From Amycolatopsis jejuensis (GTDB lineage Bacteria > Actinomycetota > Actinomycetes > Mycobacteriales > Pseudonocardiaceae), in assembly GCF_000717335.1 (NCBI RefSeq), contig NZ_JNYZ01000004.1, forward strand, positions 62,001 through 126,000: DNA of 64,000 bases, given 5' to 3'. Position 1 is the stretch's first letter. Each line of letters opens with the position of its first letter. This document shows, piece by piece, positions 1-9,198 of the stretch. The notes beneath the pieces were generated by a model that did no database searches, was not told the DNA's origin, and worked only from the letters and a program-made list of their open reading frames with translations. The position numbers and the translations under genes are program-made.

Positions 1-481
<481 letters not shown>

Positions 482-760
482 TCAGCGCGCGCCGCCGGCC
501 ACGGCGGGCAGGATCGTGACGGTGTCGCCGTCCTTCACCTCGGCGTCGAGCCCGCCGGCGAAGCGCACGTCCTCGTCGTTGACGTAGACGTTGATGAAGC
601 GGTGCAGCTTCTCCTCCTTGACCAGGCGCGCCTTGATCCCGGCGTGCCGCGACTCGACGTCGTCGATGATCTCGAGGATCGTCTTGCCCGCCGCCTCGAC
701 GGACTTCTCGCCGCCGGTGTGGGTGCGCAGGATGGTCGGGATGGACACGGTCACGGCCAT
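482..760 (-). CDS. cysO: Ubiquitin-like sulfur carrier protein CysO (MoaD/ThiS family)
   Basis: Beta-grasp sulfur carrier of 92 aa that is thiocarboxylated at a C-terminal glycine and donates sulfur to CysM. It opens MAVTVSIPTILRTHTGG and carries the FINVYVNDEDVRF core seen in the mycobacterial protein. The diglycine is at residues 89-90 (PAVAGG) but is followed by Ala-Arg before the stop. The M. tuberculosis protein, as I recall it, ends at GG. The extension would need trimming before activation, and the JAMM peptidase encoded just upstream is the obvious candidate (inference). It lies 66 bp after mec and 3 bp before cysM. Confidence 0.93.
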   Translation of the reverse strand: MAVTVSIPTILRTHTGGEKSVEAAGKTILEIIDDVESRHAGIKARLVKEEKLHRFINVYVNDEDVRFAGGLDAEVKDGDTVTILPAVAGGAR

Positions 761-826
761 GGGTTCTTACCTCCGGGTGGGTTCCTACACGCAGACGCAT
801 CGGACGCCGCGCTTTATTCCGGCAGC

Positions 827-1234
827 TCAATCGACGATCTCGACGGGCTCCTCGGTGATCTCGGCGTCCACGATCCGGTACGAGCGGAACTCGTGCGAAT
901 CGGGGTCCTTCGTGGAGACGAGCACGTAGTGCGCATCGGGCTCGGCGGCGATGTTCGCATCCGTGCGGGACGGGTAGGCCTCGGTCGCGGTGTGCGAATG
1001 GTAGATCACCACCGGGACCTCGTCGTTCGCGTCCATCTCGCGGTAGAGCTTCAGCAGGTCGGCCGAGTCGAACTCGTAGAACGTGGGCGACCGCGCGGCG
1101 TTGAGCATGGGAATGAACCGCTCGGGCCGGTCGGAGCCGGCCGGTCCCGCAATCACCCCGCAAGCCTCGTCAGGGTGGTCACGGCGAGCGTGGGCGACGA
1201 TCTCGTCGACGAGTTCACGGCGGATCCGGAGCAC
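827..1234 (-). CDS. mec: JAMM/MPN+ metallopeptidase Mec
   Basis: Zinc peptidase of 135 aa that in mycobacteria releases cysteine from the CysO-cysteine adduct. The JAMM signature is complete: Glu23 in PDEACG, then H79-S-H81, Ser89 and Asp92 (HSHTATEAYPSRTD). The start is GTG at 1234 because an in-frame TAA lies only three codons upstream. It is first of the mec-cysO-cysM set. It may also trim the Ala-Arg tail of this CysO, as related JAMM enzymes do for carrier proteins in other pathways (family knowledge applied by inference). Confidence 0.93.
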   Translation of the reverse strand: MLRIRRELVDEIVAHARRDHPDEACGVIAGPAGSDRPERFIPMLNAARSPTFYEFDSADLLKLYREMDANDEVPVVIYHSHTATEAYPSRTDANIAAEPDAHYVLVSTKDPDSHEFRSYRIVDAEITEEPVEIVD

Positions 1235-1306
1235 ACCGACATCTTAGGTGGTGGACGCAGCGAGTCCAGACTGTGAGATCTACAGCTCATCACCGGATCC
1301 GGGGAC

Positions 1307-1577
1307 ATGCCGGTGTCCTCGAAAGTACGCGAACACTGCCGCGCGTTCCTCGCCGACGGCGAGGTGACAGGCCTGCAGCACCTTCCGCCGGATGAAGCCG
1401 GTCTCGGTATGGGAGCAGCTGCCGCGCGCCACCGAGCTGGGCCCGGCGGAAGTGCACCCGTCACTCGGGCCGACGGTGTCCTTCGGCGGCATGGTGCTGG
1501 AGATCGACGAGGAGTACGCAGCCGTCGTACATGCCGCTGACCTGGAGTTACGCGCCCCGCGCGACCCGTTCGGCTAA
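1307..1577 (+). pseudogene. Possible frameshifted short coding remnant of unknown function
   Basis: This fills the 351-bp gap between the P1 peptidase and mec. Two overlapping plus-strand frames show the GC-rich third positions of real genes here. One runs from ATG 1307 to about 1390. The other runs from about 1392 to the TAA ending at 1577, with C-terminus EIDEEYAAVVHAADLELRA. Neither is convincing alone; joined by a frameshift they would give about 90 residues. I recognise no family. It could instead be non-coding sequence with a chance codon pattern. Confidence 0.3.
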
Positions 1578-1585
1578 CGCCAGGC

Positions 1586-2578
1586 TCAGCCGAACGCCTC
1601 CGGCCACACGTCCCGGTACGAAGCAACCCCCGCGGCAGCCGTGGCCGACAGCAACCCGTGCACCATCGCCCGCGCGAACACGCGCGCCGCGGCTGAGCAC
1701 AGTGCGTCCAGAGCGCCAGCGCGGGCCGCCGCCGCGAACGAACCCTCCTGACCCGGCAGCTCCCGGGCGCCCGTGGCCAGCGCGAACACCGTGTCCCCGT
1801 CGAACATGCTGTGTGCCGGACGCACGGCGCGCGCCAGGCCGTCCTGCGCTGCAACCGCGAGCCGTCGCGCTTCGGCCTTCGACAGGTTCGCGTCGCAGGC
1901 CACCACGCCGATCGTCGTGTTCAAGTCCGTGCGCTGTCCGGGTACCGTGCCCGGCCGGTCCGGCCAGCGGACGCCGAACTCGCCGTCGACCTCGTGGTCT
2001 CCGGCGAACGCGCGGCCGGTCGCGAAATCCACCGCCTCGCCCGCCGCATTCACCGCAGCGATCGCGCCGACGGTCACCTCTCCCACGACCTCGCTCGCCG
2101 TGCCGATGCCGCCCTTCAGCGAGCCCACCACCGCGCCGGTACCTGCGCCGACCGTACCCAACGAAACCGCGCCGGAAGTGGCTGCTTCGCAAGCGGCGTA
2201 ACCGAAATCGGCGTCCGGCCGGTTGCCCCACTCGCTGCGCGGCAGGTCGAACAGCACCGCTGCGGGCACGATCGGCACGACCTCATGCGGCTGCGCGCCG
2301 ACCGGAAAGCCGAGATTCCGCTCCGCCAGCCACCGCATCACGCCGTCCGCCGCGCCGAGGCCGTACGCGCTCCCGCCGGACAGGCACACCGCATTCACGC
2401 GCTGCACCAGGTTTTCCGGCTCCAGCAGGTTCGTCTCGCGGGTGCCGGGCGCGCCGCCGCGCTGGTCGACCGCGCCGGTCGCGCCGTCCGGGACGAGCAC
2501 CACCGTCGTCCCGGTGGCCCAGCCGTCGCCGAGCCGCTGGTGGTGCCCGACGAGCACGCCCGGGACGTCGGTGATCAT
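1586..2578 (-). CDS. P1 family peptidase (DmpA/L-aminopeptidase-D-esterase type)
   Basis: Homologue of M. tuberculosis Rv1333, an N-terminal nucleophile hydrolase of the DmpA/P1 family (330 aa). Members self-cleave to expose a Ser or Thr nucleophile and have aminopeptidase or amidase activity. The N-terminus has the family pattern [13 protein letters not shown], and CLSGGSAYGLGAADGV lies near residue 70. The probable self-cleavage region is DLNTTIGVVACDA near residue 230, where a Thr replaces the Ser of DmpA. Its ATG overlaps the DUF2017 stop as ATGA, so translation is coupled. The natural substrate is unknown. Confidence 0.85.
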   Translation of the reverse strand: MITDVPGVLVGHHQRLGDGWATGTTVVLVPDGATGAVDQRGGAPGTRETNLLEPENLVQRVNAVCLSGGSAYGLGAADGVMRWLAERNLGFPVGAQPHEVVPIVPAAVLFDLPRSEWGNRPDADFGYAACEAATSGAVSLGTVGAGTGAVVGSLKGGIGTASEVVGEVTVGAIAAVNAAGEAVDFATGRAFAGDHEVDGEFGVRWPDRPGTVPGQRTDLNTTIGVVACDANLSKAEARRLAVAAQDGLARAVRPAHSMFDGDTVFALATGARELPGQEGSFAAAARAGALDALCSAAARVFARAMVHGLLSATAAAGVASYRDVWPEAFG

Positions 2579-3132
2579 GCGGTGAGTGCCTGGATCAGCG
2601 TCTCCTGCACCCAGGTCAGCCAGTGGTAGACGCCGAGGTGCGGGGCGCGCGGATCGTCGTCGGGGAGCTCGTCGGGCATGTCCTCGGTGACGTCGAGGGC
2701 GGTGCCGAGCGCGAGGCGTACGTCGTTGAGCGCGCCGAGCCAGGCGTCGGCCTGCTCGAAGGTCAGCTTCACCGAGCCGCCGTCGCGCGGCAGCGTGTCG
2801 AGCACGACCTTCGCGACGCCGACCTTCTTCTCCAGCAGTTCCGGCTCGTGCAGCGACCGCATCGCCGCGGCGGAATCGAGGTCCTCGCGGCTGGGGTTGT
2901 CCGGGTCGAGCCGGTGGAAGTCCGGGAGCAGCCGCGAGAGCACCGGGTCGTCCGGCGATTCGGCGGGACCGGTACGGATACCGGTGAGCTCGGCCAGCTC
3001 GTCCTGCGGTGCCTCCTCGGCACGCGCGCTGAGCATGTCCTCCAGCTGCCCGACGAGCCCGCGCAGCACCGCGGCCTCCTGCTGCTCGAACCCCGCGAGG
3101 ATGGTGTCGCCTTTGCGCCGCCAGGCCTTCAC
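2575..3132 (-). CDS. DUF2017 family protein (Rv1332-like)
   Basis: Protein of 185 aa between clpS and the P1 peptidase, the position of the DUF2017 gene Rv1332 in M. tuberculosis. It is soluble and helix-rich, starting [19 protein letters not shown] and ending with a Trp-containing helix, [15 protein letters not shown]. The GTG start at 3132 overlaps the clpS TGA by four bases, and its own TGA overlaps the next ATG. The function of the family is not known. Coupling to the N-end-rule adaptor ClpS suggests a role in proteolysis or its control, by context only. Confidence 0.85.
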   Translation of the reverse strand: MKAWRRKGDTILAGFEQQEAAVLRGLVGQLEDMLSARAEEAPQDELAELTGIRTGPAESPDDPVLSRLLPDFHRLDPDNPSREDLDSAAAMRSLHEPELLEKKVGVAKVVLDTLPRDGGSVKLTFEQADAWLGALNDVRLALGTALDVTEDMPDELPDDDPRAPHLGVYHWLTWVQETLIQALTA

Positions 3133-3428
3133 GAGGGCTGTTCCATGGTCGCCCACAGTCCCGCGGCCTGCAGCTTCGCCACGTCGGTCTCCACCTTCTC
3201 CTTCGAGCCGGACGACACGATCGCCTTGCCCTTGTGATGCACGTCGAGCATCAGCTTCGTGGCGTGGTCCCGGCTGTAGCCGAACAGCTTCTGGAACACG
3301 TACGTCACGTACGACATCAGGTTGACCGGATCGTTCCACACGATCGTCCGCCAAGGCTGGTCGGTGTCGGCCAGCTCGGCCCCGAGTGGATCAACCTGCG
3401 TCTGTTCGGATGCGACAGGCGTGGACAT
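3129..3428 (-). CDS. clpS: ATP-dependent Clp protease adaptor ClpS
   Basis: Adaptor that delivers N-degron substrates to ClpC or ClpA. The core [20 protein letters not shown] followed by [19 protein letters not shown] is near-identical to actinobacterial ClpS, and the end [10 protein letters not shown] matches the family. I prefer ATG 3428 (MSTPVASEQ, 99 aa). ATG 3437, three codons upstream, is also possible. A longer frame to 3512 has no support and would run into the pncB promoter. The stop overlaps the DUF2017 GTG. Confidence 0.93.
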   Translation of the reverse strand: MSTPVASEQTQVDPLGAELADTDQPWRTIVWNDPVNLMSYVTYVFQKLFGYSRDHATKLMLDVHHKGKAIVSSGSKEKVETDVAKLQAAGLWATMEQPS

Positions 3429-3490
3429 GAACCCCATGGTGTCACGGCCGTCACCCGGTACGCCGCGCCAGGTCCGGCCATGTGGGTGAA

Positions 3491-3496
3491 TAGGCT
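3491..3496 (+). promoter_or_regulatory. Probable -10 box of a leaderless pncB promoter
   Basis: TAGGCT ends exactly six bases before the pncB ATG. A start site about 7 bp after the box would fall on or next to the A of ATG, and no Shine-Dalgarno sequence intervenes. This suggests a leaderless mRNA. Confidence 0.5.
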
Positions 3497-3502
3497 GGCC
3501 CC

Positions 3503-4807
3503 ATGGGTTCACCCGAGCCGGTCACCGGCGCCAGCACGGCGCTGCTCACCGACCACTACGAGCTGACCATGCTGGCGAGCGCCCTTTCGGACGGGACCGC
3601 CGATCGTCCCTGCGTCTTCGAGGTCTTCGCCCGGCGGCTGCCCGACGGCCGCCGCTACGGTGTCGTCGCGGGCACCGCGCGCGTGCTCGACGCGATCGCC
3701 GACTTCCGGTTCACCGATGCCGAACTGACCGTGCTGGAGCAGACCGCGGTCGTGGACCCGGCGACGCTGTCCTGGCTCGCGGACTACGAATTCCGCGGCG
3801 ACATCGACGGTTACCGCGAAGGCGAGCTGTACTTCCCCGGCTCGCCGATCCTTACCGTGAGCGGCAGTTTCGCCGAAGCCGTCGTACTGGAGACGCTCGT
3901 CCTCTCGATCCTCAACCACGACAGCGCAGTGGCGTCGGCCGCCGCGCGGATGTCCGGCGCCGCGCACGGACGCCCGATCATCGAGATGGGCGGCCGCCGT
4001 ACGCACGAGTACGCCGCTGTCGCCGCCGCGCGCGCCGCGTACCTGGCCGGATTCGCCACCACGTCCAACCTCGAAGCCGGACGCCGCTACGGAATTCCCA
4101 CGCGCGGCACTGTCGCGCACGCGTTCATGTTGCTGCACGACAGCGAAGAAGCCGCTTTCCGCGCCCAGGTCAGCCAAATGGGGTCGGACACCACCCTGCT
4201 CGTCGACACCTACGACATCACCGCGGGCATCGAGGCGGCGGTGCGCGTCGCGGGTCCGGAGCTGGGCGCGATCCGGATCGACTCCGGCGACGTCGGCCCG
4301 CTCGCCCGCAAAGCCCGTGACCAGCTCGACGCGCTCGGGGCGAAGGACACCCGGATCGTCGTGTCCGGCGACCTCGACGAGCAGGCGATCGCGGCGCTGC
4401 GCGCGGAACCGGTCGACGCGTACGGCGTGGGTACCTCGGTGGTCACCGGATCGGGCGCGCCGACCGCGGGAATGGTGTACAAGCTGGTCGAGGTCGACGG
4501 GCGGCCGGTCGCGAAACGCAGTGTGCACAAGGAATCCCGCGGCGGGCGTAAGCTGGCACTGCGCAGGCACCGCAGCAGCGGGACCGCCGTCGAGGAGGTC
4601 GTCTGGACCGCCGCGAGCGGTCGGCCGGAACCCGGCGAGAACGACGTCGACCTGCAGATTCCCCTGGTGCGCGGCGGCCGCCCGGAGGATGATCTGCCCA
4701 CGCTGGACGACGCGCGCGCCCGGCTGCGGCGCGCGCAGGTGAGCCTGCCGTGGGAGGGCCTGAAACTCTCGCACGGCGAGCCCGCGATACCGACGACGTT
4801 TCTGTAG
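3503..4807 (+). CDS. pncB: Nicotinate phosphoribosyltransferase PncB
   Basis: Makes nicotinate mononucleotide from nicotinate and PRPP in NAD salvage (434 aa). Typical elements are [15 protein letters not shown] at the N-terminus, [20 protein letters not shown] with the active-site histidine region, and [20 protein letters not shown], which binds the phosphoribosyl group. The later [13 protein letters not shown] loop is also conserved. It is divergent from clpS and 10 bp before pncA, so the two salvage enzymes are likely one transcript. Equivalent to Rv1330c. Confidence 0.95.
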   Translation: MGSPEPVTGASTALLTDHYELTMLASALSDGTADRPCVFEVFARRLPDGRRYGVVAGTARVLDAIADFRFTDAELTVLEQTAVVDPATLSWLADYEFRGDIDGYREGELYFPGSPILTVSGSFAEAVVLETLVLSILNHDSAVASAAARMSGAAHGRPIIEMGGRRTHEYAAVAAARAAYLAGFATTSNLEAGRRYGIPTRGTVAHAFMLLHDSEEAAFRAQVSQMGSDTTLLVDTYDITAGIEAAVRVAGPELGAIRIDSGDVGPLARKARDQLDALGAKDTRIVVSGDLDEQAIAALRAEPVDAYGVGTSVVTGSGAPTAGMVYKLVEVDGRPVAKRSVHKESRGGRKLALRRHRSSGTAVEEVVWTAASGRPEPGENDVDLQIPLVRGGRPEDDLPTLDDARARLRRAQVSLPWEGLKLSHGEPAIPTTFL

Positions 4808-4817
4808 GGAGCCGATC

Positions 4818-5393
4818 ATGGGGACCGCGCTGATCGTGGTGGATGTGCAGAACGACTTCTGCGAAGGAGGTTCGCTCGGCCTGCCCGGCGGGGCGGCGGC
4901 GGCCGACGCGATCTCGCAGCACATGTCCGGCGGGGGTTACACGCACATCGTGGCCACGCGCGACCACCACATCGACCCGGGCGACCACTTCAGTGACACG
5001 CCCGACTTCAACACCAGCTGGCCGCCGCACTGCATTGCCGGTACGCCGGGTGCGTCGTTCCACGACGCGTTGGACGTGGTGCCGATCGAAGCGGTGTTCT
5101 CGAAGGGCGAGTACGACGCTGCGTACTCCGGCTTCGAAGGGAAGTCCGGCGACGGCAAGACGCTCGACGAATGGCTGCGCGCGCACGAAGTGAGCGAAGT
5201 CGACGTCGTCGGCATCGCTACCGACTTCTGCGTGCGCGCCACTGCTCTCGACGCTTCGCGCGCAGGCTTCCGCGTACGCGTGCTGCTGGACCTGACTGTG
5301 GGCGGCTCACAGCCCACCGTGGACGCGACGCTGAAGGACTTCGACGAAGCAGGCGTGCACTACACGGGAACCCCCGCGCTGCCCCCGGCCTGA
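4818..5393 (+). CDS. pncA: Nicotinamidase (PncA-type isochorismatase fold)
   Basis: Converts nicotinamide to nicotinate, the substrate of the preceding PncB. The 191-aa protein has the catalytic Asp9 (VVDVQND), Lys96 (FSKGEY) and Cys138 (TDFCVR). It also has the metal ligands Asp49, His51, His57 and His71, at the same numbers as in M. tuberculosis PncA as I recall it. Enzymes of this kind also activate pyrazinamide. The gene ends just before a repeated palindromic element shared with the converging secreted-protein gene. Confidence 0.94.
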   Translation: MGTALIVVDVQNDFCEGGSLGLPGGAAAADAISQHMSGGGYTHIVATRDHHIDPGDHFSDTPDFNTSWPPHCIAGTPGASFHDALDVVPIEAVFSKGEYDAAYSGFEGKSGDGKTLDEWLRAHEVSEVDVVGIATDFCVRATALDASRAGFRVRVLLDLTVGGSQPTVDATLKDFDEAGVHYTGTPALPPA

Positions 5394-5395
5394 AG

Positions 5396-5478
5396 CACCC
5401 CAATGTGGCATTGGTTGCATCTGACGCACCCAATGCCACATTGGTTGCATCTCACGCACCCAATGCCACATTGGGGTG
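5396..5478. repeat. Triple CAATGTGGCATTG element, copy A
   Basis: Three 13-bp units (CAATGTGGCATTG or its reverse complement) start at 5401, 5431 and 5461, an exact 30-bp pitch. The similar 17-bp spacers contain GCATCTGACGCACC or close variants. The outer ends read CCCCAATGTGG and CCACATTGGGG, so the whole forms a large inverted repeat. It sits between converging genes and supplies the last codons and stop of the secreted-protein gene. It may act as a bidirectional terminator. Copies B and C are near 32.6 and 58.85 kb. Confidence 0.85.
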
Positions 5479-6117
5479 TTTGCCGAAGGGGTTACAGGCG
5501 GCGGTGCCGAGATAGATGTCGCCGCTCGCCGGACCGCCCTGCGGGAACAGCTTGATGTGCACGGCGTGCGTCACGAGGCTGCCGTCGGCGGGCTGTGGTG
5601 TCACGGTTTCGTTGAGCGTGATCGTGGCCAGCGCCGTGCCTGCTTCGCCGCCAGGCACCGTGATCCGGTAGTTCGCCGGGATCGACGACGGCACGGTGAA
5701 GCCCGTGACCTCGCCGATCGACATCGAGCCGGTGCTGCCCGAATCGTCGGTGGTCGCGCATCCCACGGCGTACGTACGCACCTTCAGCACCGGCCCGCCG
5801 TAGTGCTTGAGCAGGTCGGACTCGAAGCGCTGGCCGCCGGTCTGGACCGACGCCACCGGCCCCTTCCGCGCACAGGTGGCCCCGCCGAAGCCGAACACCG
5901 CGGCCGGGCCCGCCTCGCCGCCGGTGGTGCGCGCGGACGCCGGTCCGTCGGCGTCGCAGCGCGCCAGTTCCCCGGTGACCACGTGCTGGGTGTCCACCAG
6001 TACGTCGGCGCTGCCCGCGGAACCCCAGCCGGTCGAGGTGACCGGGGGTTCGGCGTGCGCCACCGCGGTAGTTGAAGCCATGAGTGCCCCGGTGACCAGC
6101 AGGACCCGTCCGCGCAT
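5452..6117 (-). CDS. Secreted protein, choice-of-anchor P-like
   Basis: Exported protein of 221 aa with a signal peptide (MRGRVLLVTGALMASTTAVAHA, cleavage after AHA). The mature part is beta-rich with several Cys residues. Its end, HIKLFPQGGPASGDIYLGTAACNP, resembles the choice-of-anchor P family of actinomycete surface proteins; I recognise this from pattern only. The final residues KHPNVALGA are encoded by the repeat element at 5396-5478, so the C-terminus may have been extended when the element arrived. No enzymatic motif is visible. Confidence 0.7.
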   Translation of the reverse strand: MRGRVLLVTGALMASTTAVAHAEPPVTSTGWGSAGSADVLVDTQHVVTGELARCDADGPASARTTGGEAGPAAVFGFGGATCARKGPVASVQTGGQRFESDLLKHYGGPVLKVRTYAVGCATTDDSGSTGSMSIGEVTGFTVPSSIPANYRITVPGGEAGTALATITLNETVTPQPADGSLVTHAVHIKLFPQGGPASGDIYLGTAACNPFGKHPNVALGA

Positions 6118-6210
6118 CGACCTGTCTCCCTTCGCCCGTGCTTCGACATCGGCAGCGCGGCAGGGGTCCCAAACGTCGCAACTCCGACCTCACCCGGACG
6201 TGTGGTGCAG

Positions 6211-6332
6211 ACCGGCTCGGTTCCCGGCTTGGACCGGCTCGGTCCGGCTTGGTCCGGCTTGGTCCGGCTCGATCCGGCTCGGTCCAGCTCGGTCCAGCTC
6301 GGTCCGGCTCGGCTCGGCTCGGTCCGGCTTGG
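6211..6332. repeat. Phased 10-bp tandem repeat (GGTCCGGCTC)
   Basis: From 6231 to 6330 ten units of GGTCCGGCTC or close variants follow one another with no insertion or deletion. Two looser copies precede from about 6211. The array lies in the gap before bioY and after the divergent secreted-protein gene. Ten bases is close to one helical turn, so each unit presents the same face. It is open in some frames but looks non-coding. Confidence 0.85.
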
Positions 6333-6414
6333 TGAGGAACGCAACTTGTCCGGTTCCGTCCGGCCGGTCGGCGATAGCCTGCCGGGACGTCCGTTTTTCG
6401 TGGTTGGAGGTCCC

Positions 6415-7005
6415 GTGTCCACGCTGTCCCTCGCCGGCCGCCGTCAGGTGCTGGCCGACCTCGTGCCCGGCGCGCTGGTGCGCGATCTGACGCTGGTGGC
6501 AGGCGGTGCCGTGCTCACCGGCGCGGCCGCGCAGCTGGTGATCCCGATCCCGGGCACGCCGGTCCCGATGACCGGCCAGACGTTCGCCGCGCTGCTCGTC
6601 GGCGCGACGCTGGGCATGCGCCGCGGTGCCGCGTCCCTGCTGCTGTACCTGCTCGTGGGCGCGGTAGGGGTGCCGTGGTTCCAGGGCGGGACGTCCGGGC
6701 TGTCCGGCGCTTCGGCCGGGTACATCGTCGGGTTCGTGTTCGCCGGTGCGCTCGTCGGCGCGCTCGCCCGCCGCGGTGGTGACCGCACCCCGCTGCGCAC
6801 GGCGGGGACCATGGTGGCCGGAAACATCGTGATCTACGCGTTCGGCGTGCCGTGGCTGATGGCCGTCACCGGGTTCGATCTCGCCACCGCCTTCAGCAAG
6901 GGCGTGGTGCCGTTCCTCGTGGGTGACGTGCTGAAGACCGTGGTCGCCGCGGGTGTGCTGCCGCTCGTGTGGGTCGCGGTTTCGCGGTTCCGCAAGGAAG
7001 ACTGA
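6415..7005 (+). CDS. bioY: Biotin transporter S component BioY
   Basis: Substrate-binding membrane subunit of an ECF-type biotin importer (196 aa, about six membrane segments). The family signature IPIPGTPVPMTGQTFAALLV is near residue 45, followed by a Gly-rich LGMRRGAASLLLYLLVGAVG. The start is GTG 6415, with GGAGG at 6406-6410. No bioM/bioN ATPase or transmembrane genes lie beside it, so it probably uses a shared ECF module or works alone. A phased repeat precedes the gene and a perfect hairpin follows it. Confidence 0.92.
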   Translation: MSTLSLAGRRQVLADLVPGALVRDLTLVAGGAVLTGAAAQLVIPIPGTPVPMTGQTFAALLVGATLGMRRGAASLLLYLLVGAVGVPWFQGGTSGLSGASAGYIVGFVFAGALVGALARRGGDRTPLRTAGTMVAGNIVIYAFGVPWLMAVTGFDLATAFSKGVVPFLVGDVLKTVVAAGVLPLVWVAVSRFRKED

Positions 7006-7015
7006 GCCGGTAGCC

Positions 7016-7050
7016 GATCCCGGCGCGAACGGCCCGTTCGCGCCGGGATC
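7016..7050 (+). terminator. Perfect 16-bp hairpin after bioY
   Basis: The arms GATCCCGGCGCGAACG and its exact complement flank a 3-base loop, starting 10 bp after the bioY stop. There is no T-run, which is common for terminators in high-GC actinomycetes. It also lies just upstream of the dinG promoter. Confidence 0.7.
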
Positions 7051-7088
7051 GAACATCCTGTCGGACCCGGCGGCTATCGTGTCTGCCT

Positions 7089-9140
7089 GTGCCCGCCCGA
7101 ACCGATTTCCCCGGCGTCCTCGAACTCCTCACCCACGCGGTGGAGTCCGTCGGCGGCGCCGAACGCCCCGGCCAGGTGAAGATGGCCGACGCCGTCGGCC
7201 ACGCCATCCGCACCGGCGAGCATCTCGCCGTGCAAGCCGGAACGGGCACCGGCAAATCGCTGGCGTACCTGGTCCCGGCCATCCGGCACGCGGTGGAGAA
7301 AGACAAGACGGTCGTCGTCTCCACGGCCACCATCGCGCTGCAGCGCCAGCTGGTCGACCGCGATCTGCCGCGGCTCGCGAAGGCGCTCAAGAAAATGCTC
7401 GGCCGCGAGCCCACGTTCGCGATCCTCAAGGGCCGCCGCAACTACCTGTGCCTGCACCGGCTCGACACCGGCGCGCCGGAGGAGCCCGACGACGCGCAGC
7501 TGTTCGACCCGTTCGTGGTGTCCCGGCTGGGCAAGGAAGTCACGCGGCTGCACGAATGGTCGTCGGACACCGAAACCGGCGATCGCGACGAGCTCGTCCC
7601 CGGCGTGTCCGAGCAGGCGTGGCGGCAGGTTTCGGTCACCGCAAGGGAATGCCTCGGTGCCGCGAAGTGCCCGATCGGCACCGATTGCTTCGCCGAACGC
7701 GCGCGGGCCGAGGCCGGGCGCTCCGACGTGGTCGTCACCAACCACGCGCTGCTGGCCATCGACGCCTTGCAGGGCTACCAGGTACTGCCCGACCACGACC
7801 TGGTGGTCATCGACGAGGCACACGACCTGGTCGACCGGGTCACGTCGGTCGCCACCGGCGAGCTCACCAGCTCCATGGTGTCGGCCGCCGCGCGCCGGTG
7901 CGGAAAGCTGATGGACGCGGCGATCGCCGACCGGCTGCTGGAGTCGTCCGACGGGCTCGCGCTGATCCTCGACGACATCCCGGCCGGGCGGCTCGACGCA
8001 CTGCCGCGGCCGTTGCAGGGCGCGATTCCGGCGGTGCGCGACGCGGCGAAAGAATGTCTCACCGCGCTGGGGTCGGATCGCAAGGAGGAGGTCGGCGAGG
8101 CCACCGCGCGCAAGCTGGCGCGGTCGCTGCTCGATGAGGTGCACGACACCGCGGTGCGGCTGCTCGACGCGTACGACGACGATCTGGCGCACCAGCGCGA
8201 CGTCGTGTGGGTCACCGGGGATCGCTACTCCTCGAACCCGCGGCCGCCCGCGTTGAAGGTAGCGCCGCTCGGCGTGGCCGGGTTGTTGCGGGAACGCGTG
8301 TTCAACCAGCACACCACGGTGCTCACGTCGGCCACGCTCACCCTCGGTGGCGAGTTCGACACGATGGCGCGGCAATGGGGTCTGCCGCCGGGTGGCGCCC
8401 GCGTCGAGAAATCGCCGGGCACGGCCACCGACAAGGAAGCGCCGTCGGACGAGGACACCGGGCCGAAGTGGACCGGCCTCGACGTGGGTTCGCCGTTCGA
8501 CCACCGCCGCAACGGAATCCTGTACCTCGCGAAACACCTGCCGCCGCCGGGCCGCGACGGTCTCGCCGAGTCCACAATGGACGAACTGGCCGAGCTGGTC
8601 GAGGCGGCAGGCGGGCGCACGCTCGGCCTGTTCTCCTCGATGCGCGCGGCAAAACAGGCCGCGGAGGCGATGCGCGAACGGCTCGACCACCCGATCCTGT
8701 GCCAGGGCGACGACGCCACGCCACTGCTGGTCCGGAAGTTCGCCGAAGACCCGCGCACCTGCCTGTTCGGCACGCTCACGCTGTGGCAGGGCGTGGACGT
8801 GCCGGGGCCGTCGCTGCAGCTCGTGGTGGTGGACCGGATTCCGTTCCCGCGCCCCGACGACCCGGTGTCCTCGGCCCGCCAGCGAGCAGTGGAAGCAAGG
8901 GGCGGCAACGGATTCCTCACGGTCGCGGCCACGCATGCGGCGCTGCTGCTGGCGCAGGGAACCGGACGGCTGCACCGCTCGGTCACCGACCGCGGGGTGG
9001 TCGCGGTGCTGGATTCCCGGCTGGCCACCGCCCGGTACGGCGGATTCCTGCGCGCGTCGCTGCCACCCTTTTGGCCCACCACGGATCCGCAGGTCGCACG
9101 CGATGCACTGAAACGACTCGACGCGGCCGCGCCCGCGTGA
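7089..9140 (+). CDS. dinG: DinG-family ATP-dependent DNA helicase
   Basis: Superfamily 2 iron-sulfur helicase (683 aa), counterpart of Rv1329c. Walker A is GTGTGKS near residue 50 and the DEAH box is VVIDEAHDL. Four cysteines (NYLCLH, and then RECLGAAKCPIGTDC) lie between motifs I and II, as expected for the XPD/DinG cluster. C-terminal motifs include FGTLTLWQGVDVPG and LAQGTGRLHRS. The GTG start has no ribosome-binding site, and TATCGT lies 8 bp before it, so the message may be leaderless. Likely role: unwinding forked or R-loop structures. Confidence 0.92.
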   Translation: MPARTDFPGVLELLTHAVESVGGAERPGQVKMADAVGHAIRTGEHLAVQAGTGTGKSLAYLVPAIRHAVEKDKTVVVSTATIALQRQLVDRDLPRLAKALKKMLGREPTFAILKGRRNYLCLHRLDTGAPEEPDDAQLFDPFVVSRLGKEVTRLHEWSSDTETGDRDELVPGVSEQAWRQVSVTARECLGAAKCPIGTDCFAERARAEAGRSDVVVTNHALLAIDALQGYQVLPDHDLVVIDEAHDLVDRVTSVATGELTSSMVSAAARRCGKLMDAAIADRLLESSDGLALILDDIPAGRLDALPRPLQGAIPAVRDAAKECLTALGSDRKEEVGEATARKLARSLLDEVHDTAVRLLDAYDDDLAHQRDVVWVTGDRYSSNPRPPALKVAPLGVAGLLRERVFNQHTTVLTSATLTLGGEFDTMARQWGLPPGGARVEKSPGTATDKEAPSDEDTGPKWTGLDVGSPFDHRRNGILYLAKHLPPPGRDGLAESTMDELAELVEAAGGRTLGLFSSMRAAKQAAEAMRERLDHPILCQGDDATPLLVRKFAEDPRTCLFGTLTLWQGVDVPGPSLQLVVVDRIPFPRPDDPVSSARQRAVEARGGNGFLTVAATHAALLLAQGTGRLHRSVTDRGVVAVLDSRLATARYGGFLRASLPPFWPTTDPQVARDALKRLDAAAPA

Positions 9141-9198
9141 GGAAGGGCACGAGGCAGGCGGGTACGGTGAACCAAACGTTCACGACAGGGAGCACCGG

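Noticed and set aside
1153..1854. Arg/Cys-rich minus-strand frame across mec and the gap upstream
   Set aside because: It overlaps mec in another frame, has atypical composition and no family pattern.
5396..5478. Possible mini-CRISPR because of 30-bp spacing
   Set aside because: Units are only 13 bp, alternate in orientation, have similar rather than unique spacers, and no cas gene is present.
6202..6414. N-terminal extension of bioY through the 10-bp repeat
   Set aside because: A ribosome-binding site precedes GTG 6415, and BioY proteins begin there; the extension only translates the repeat.
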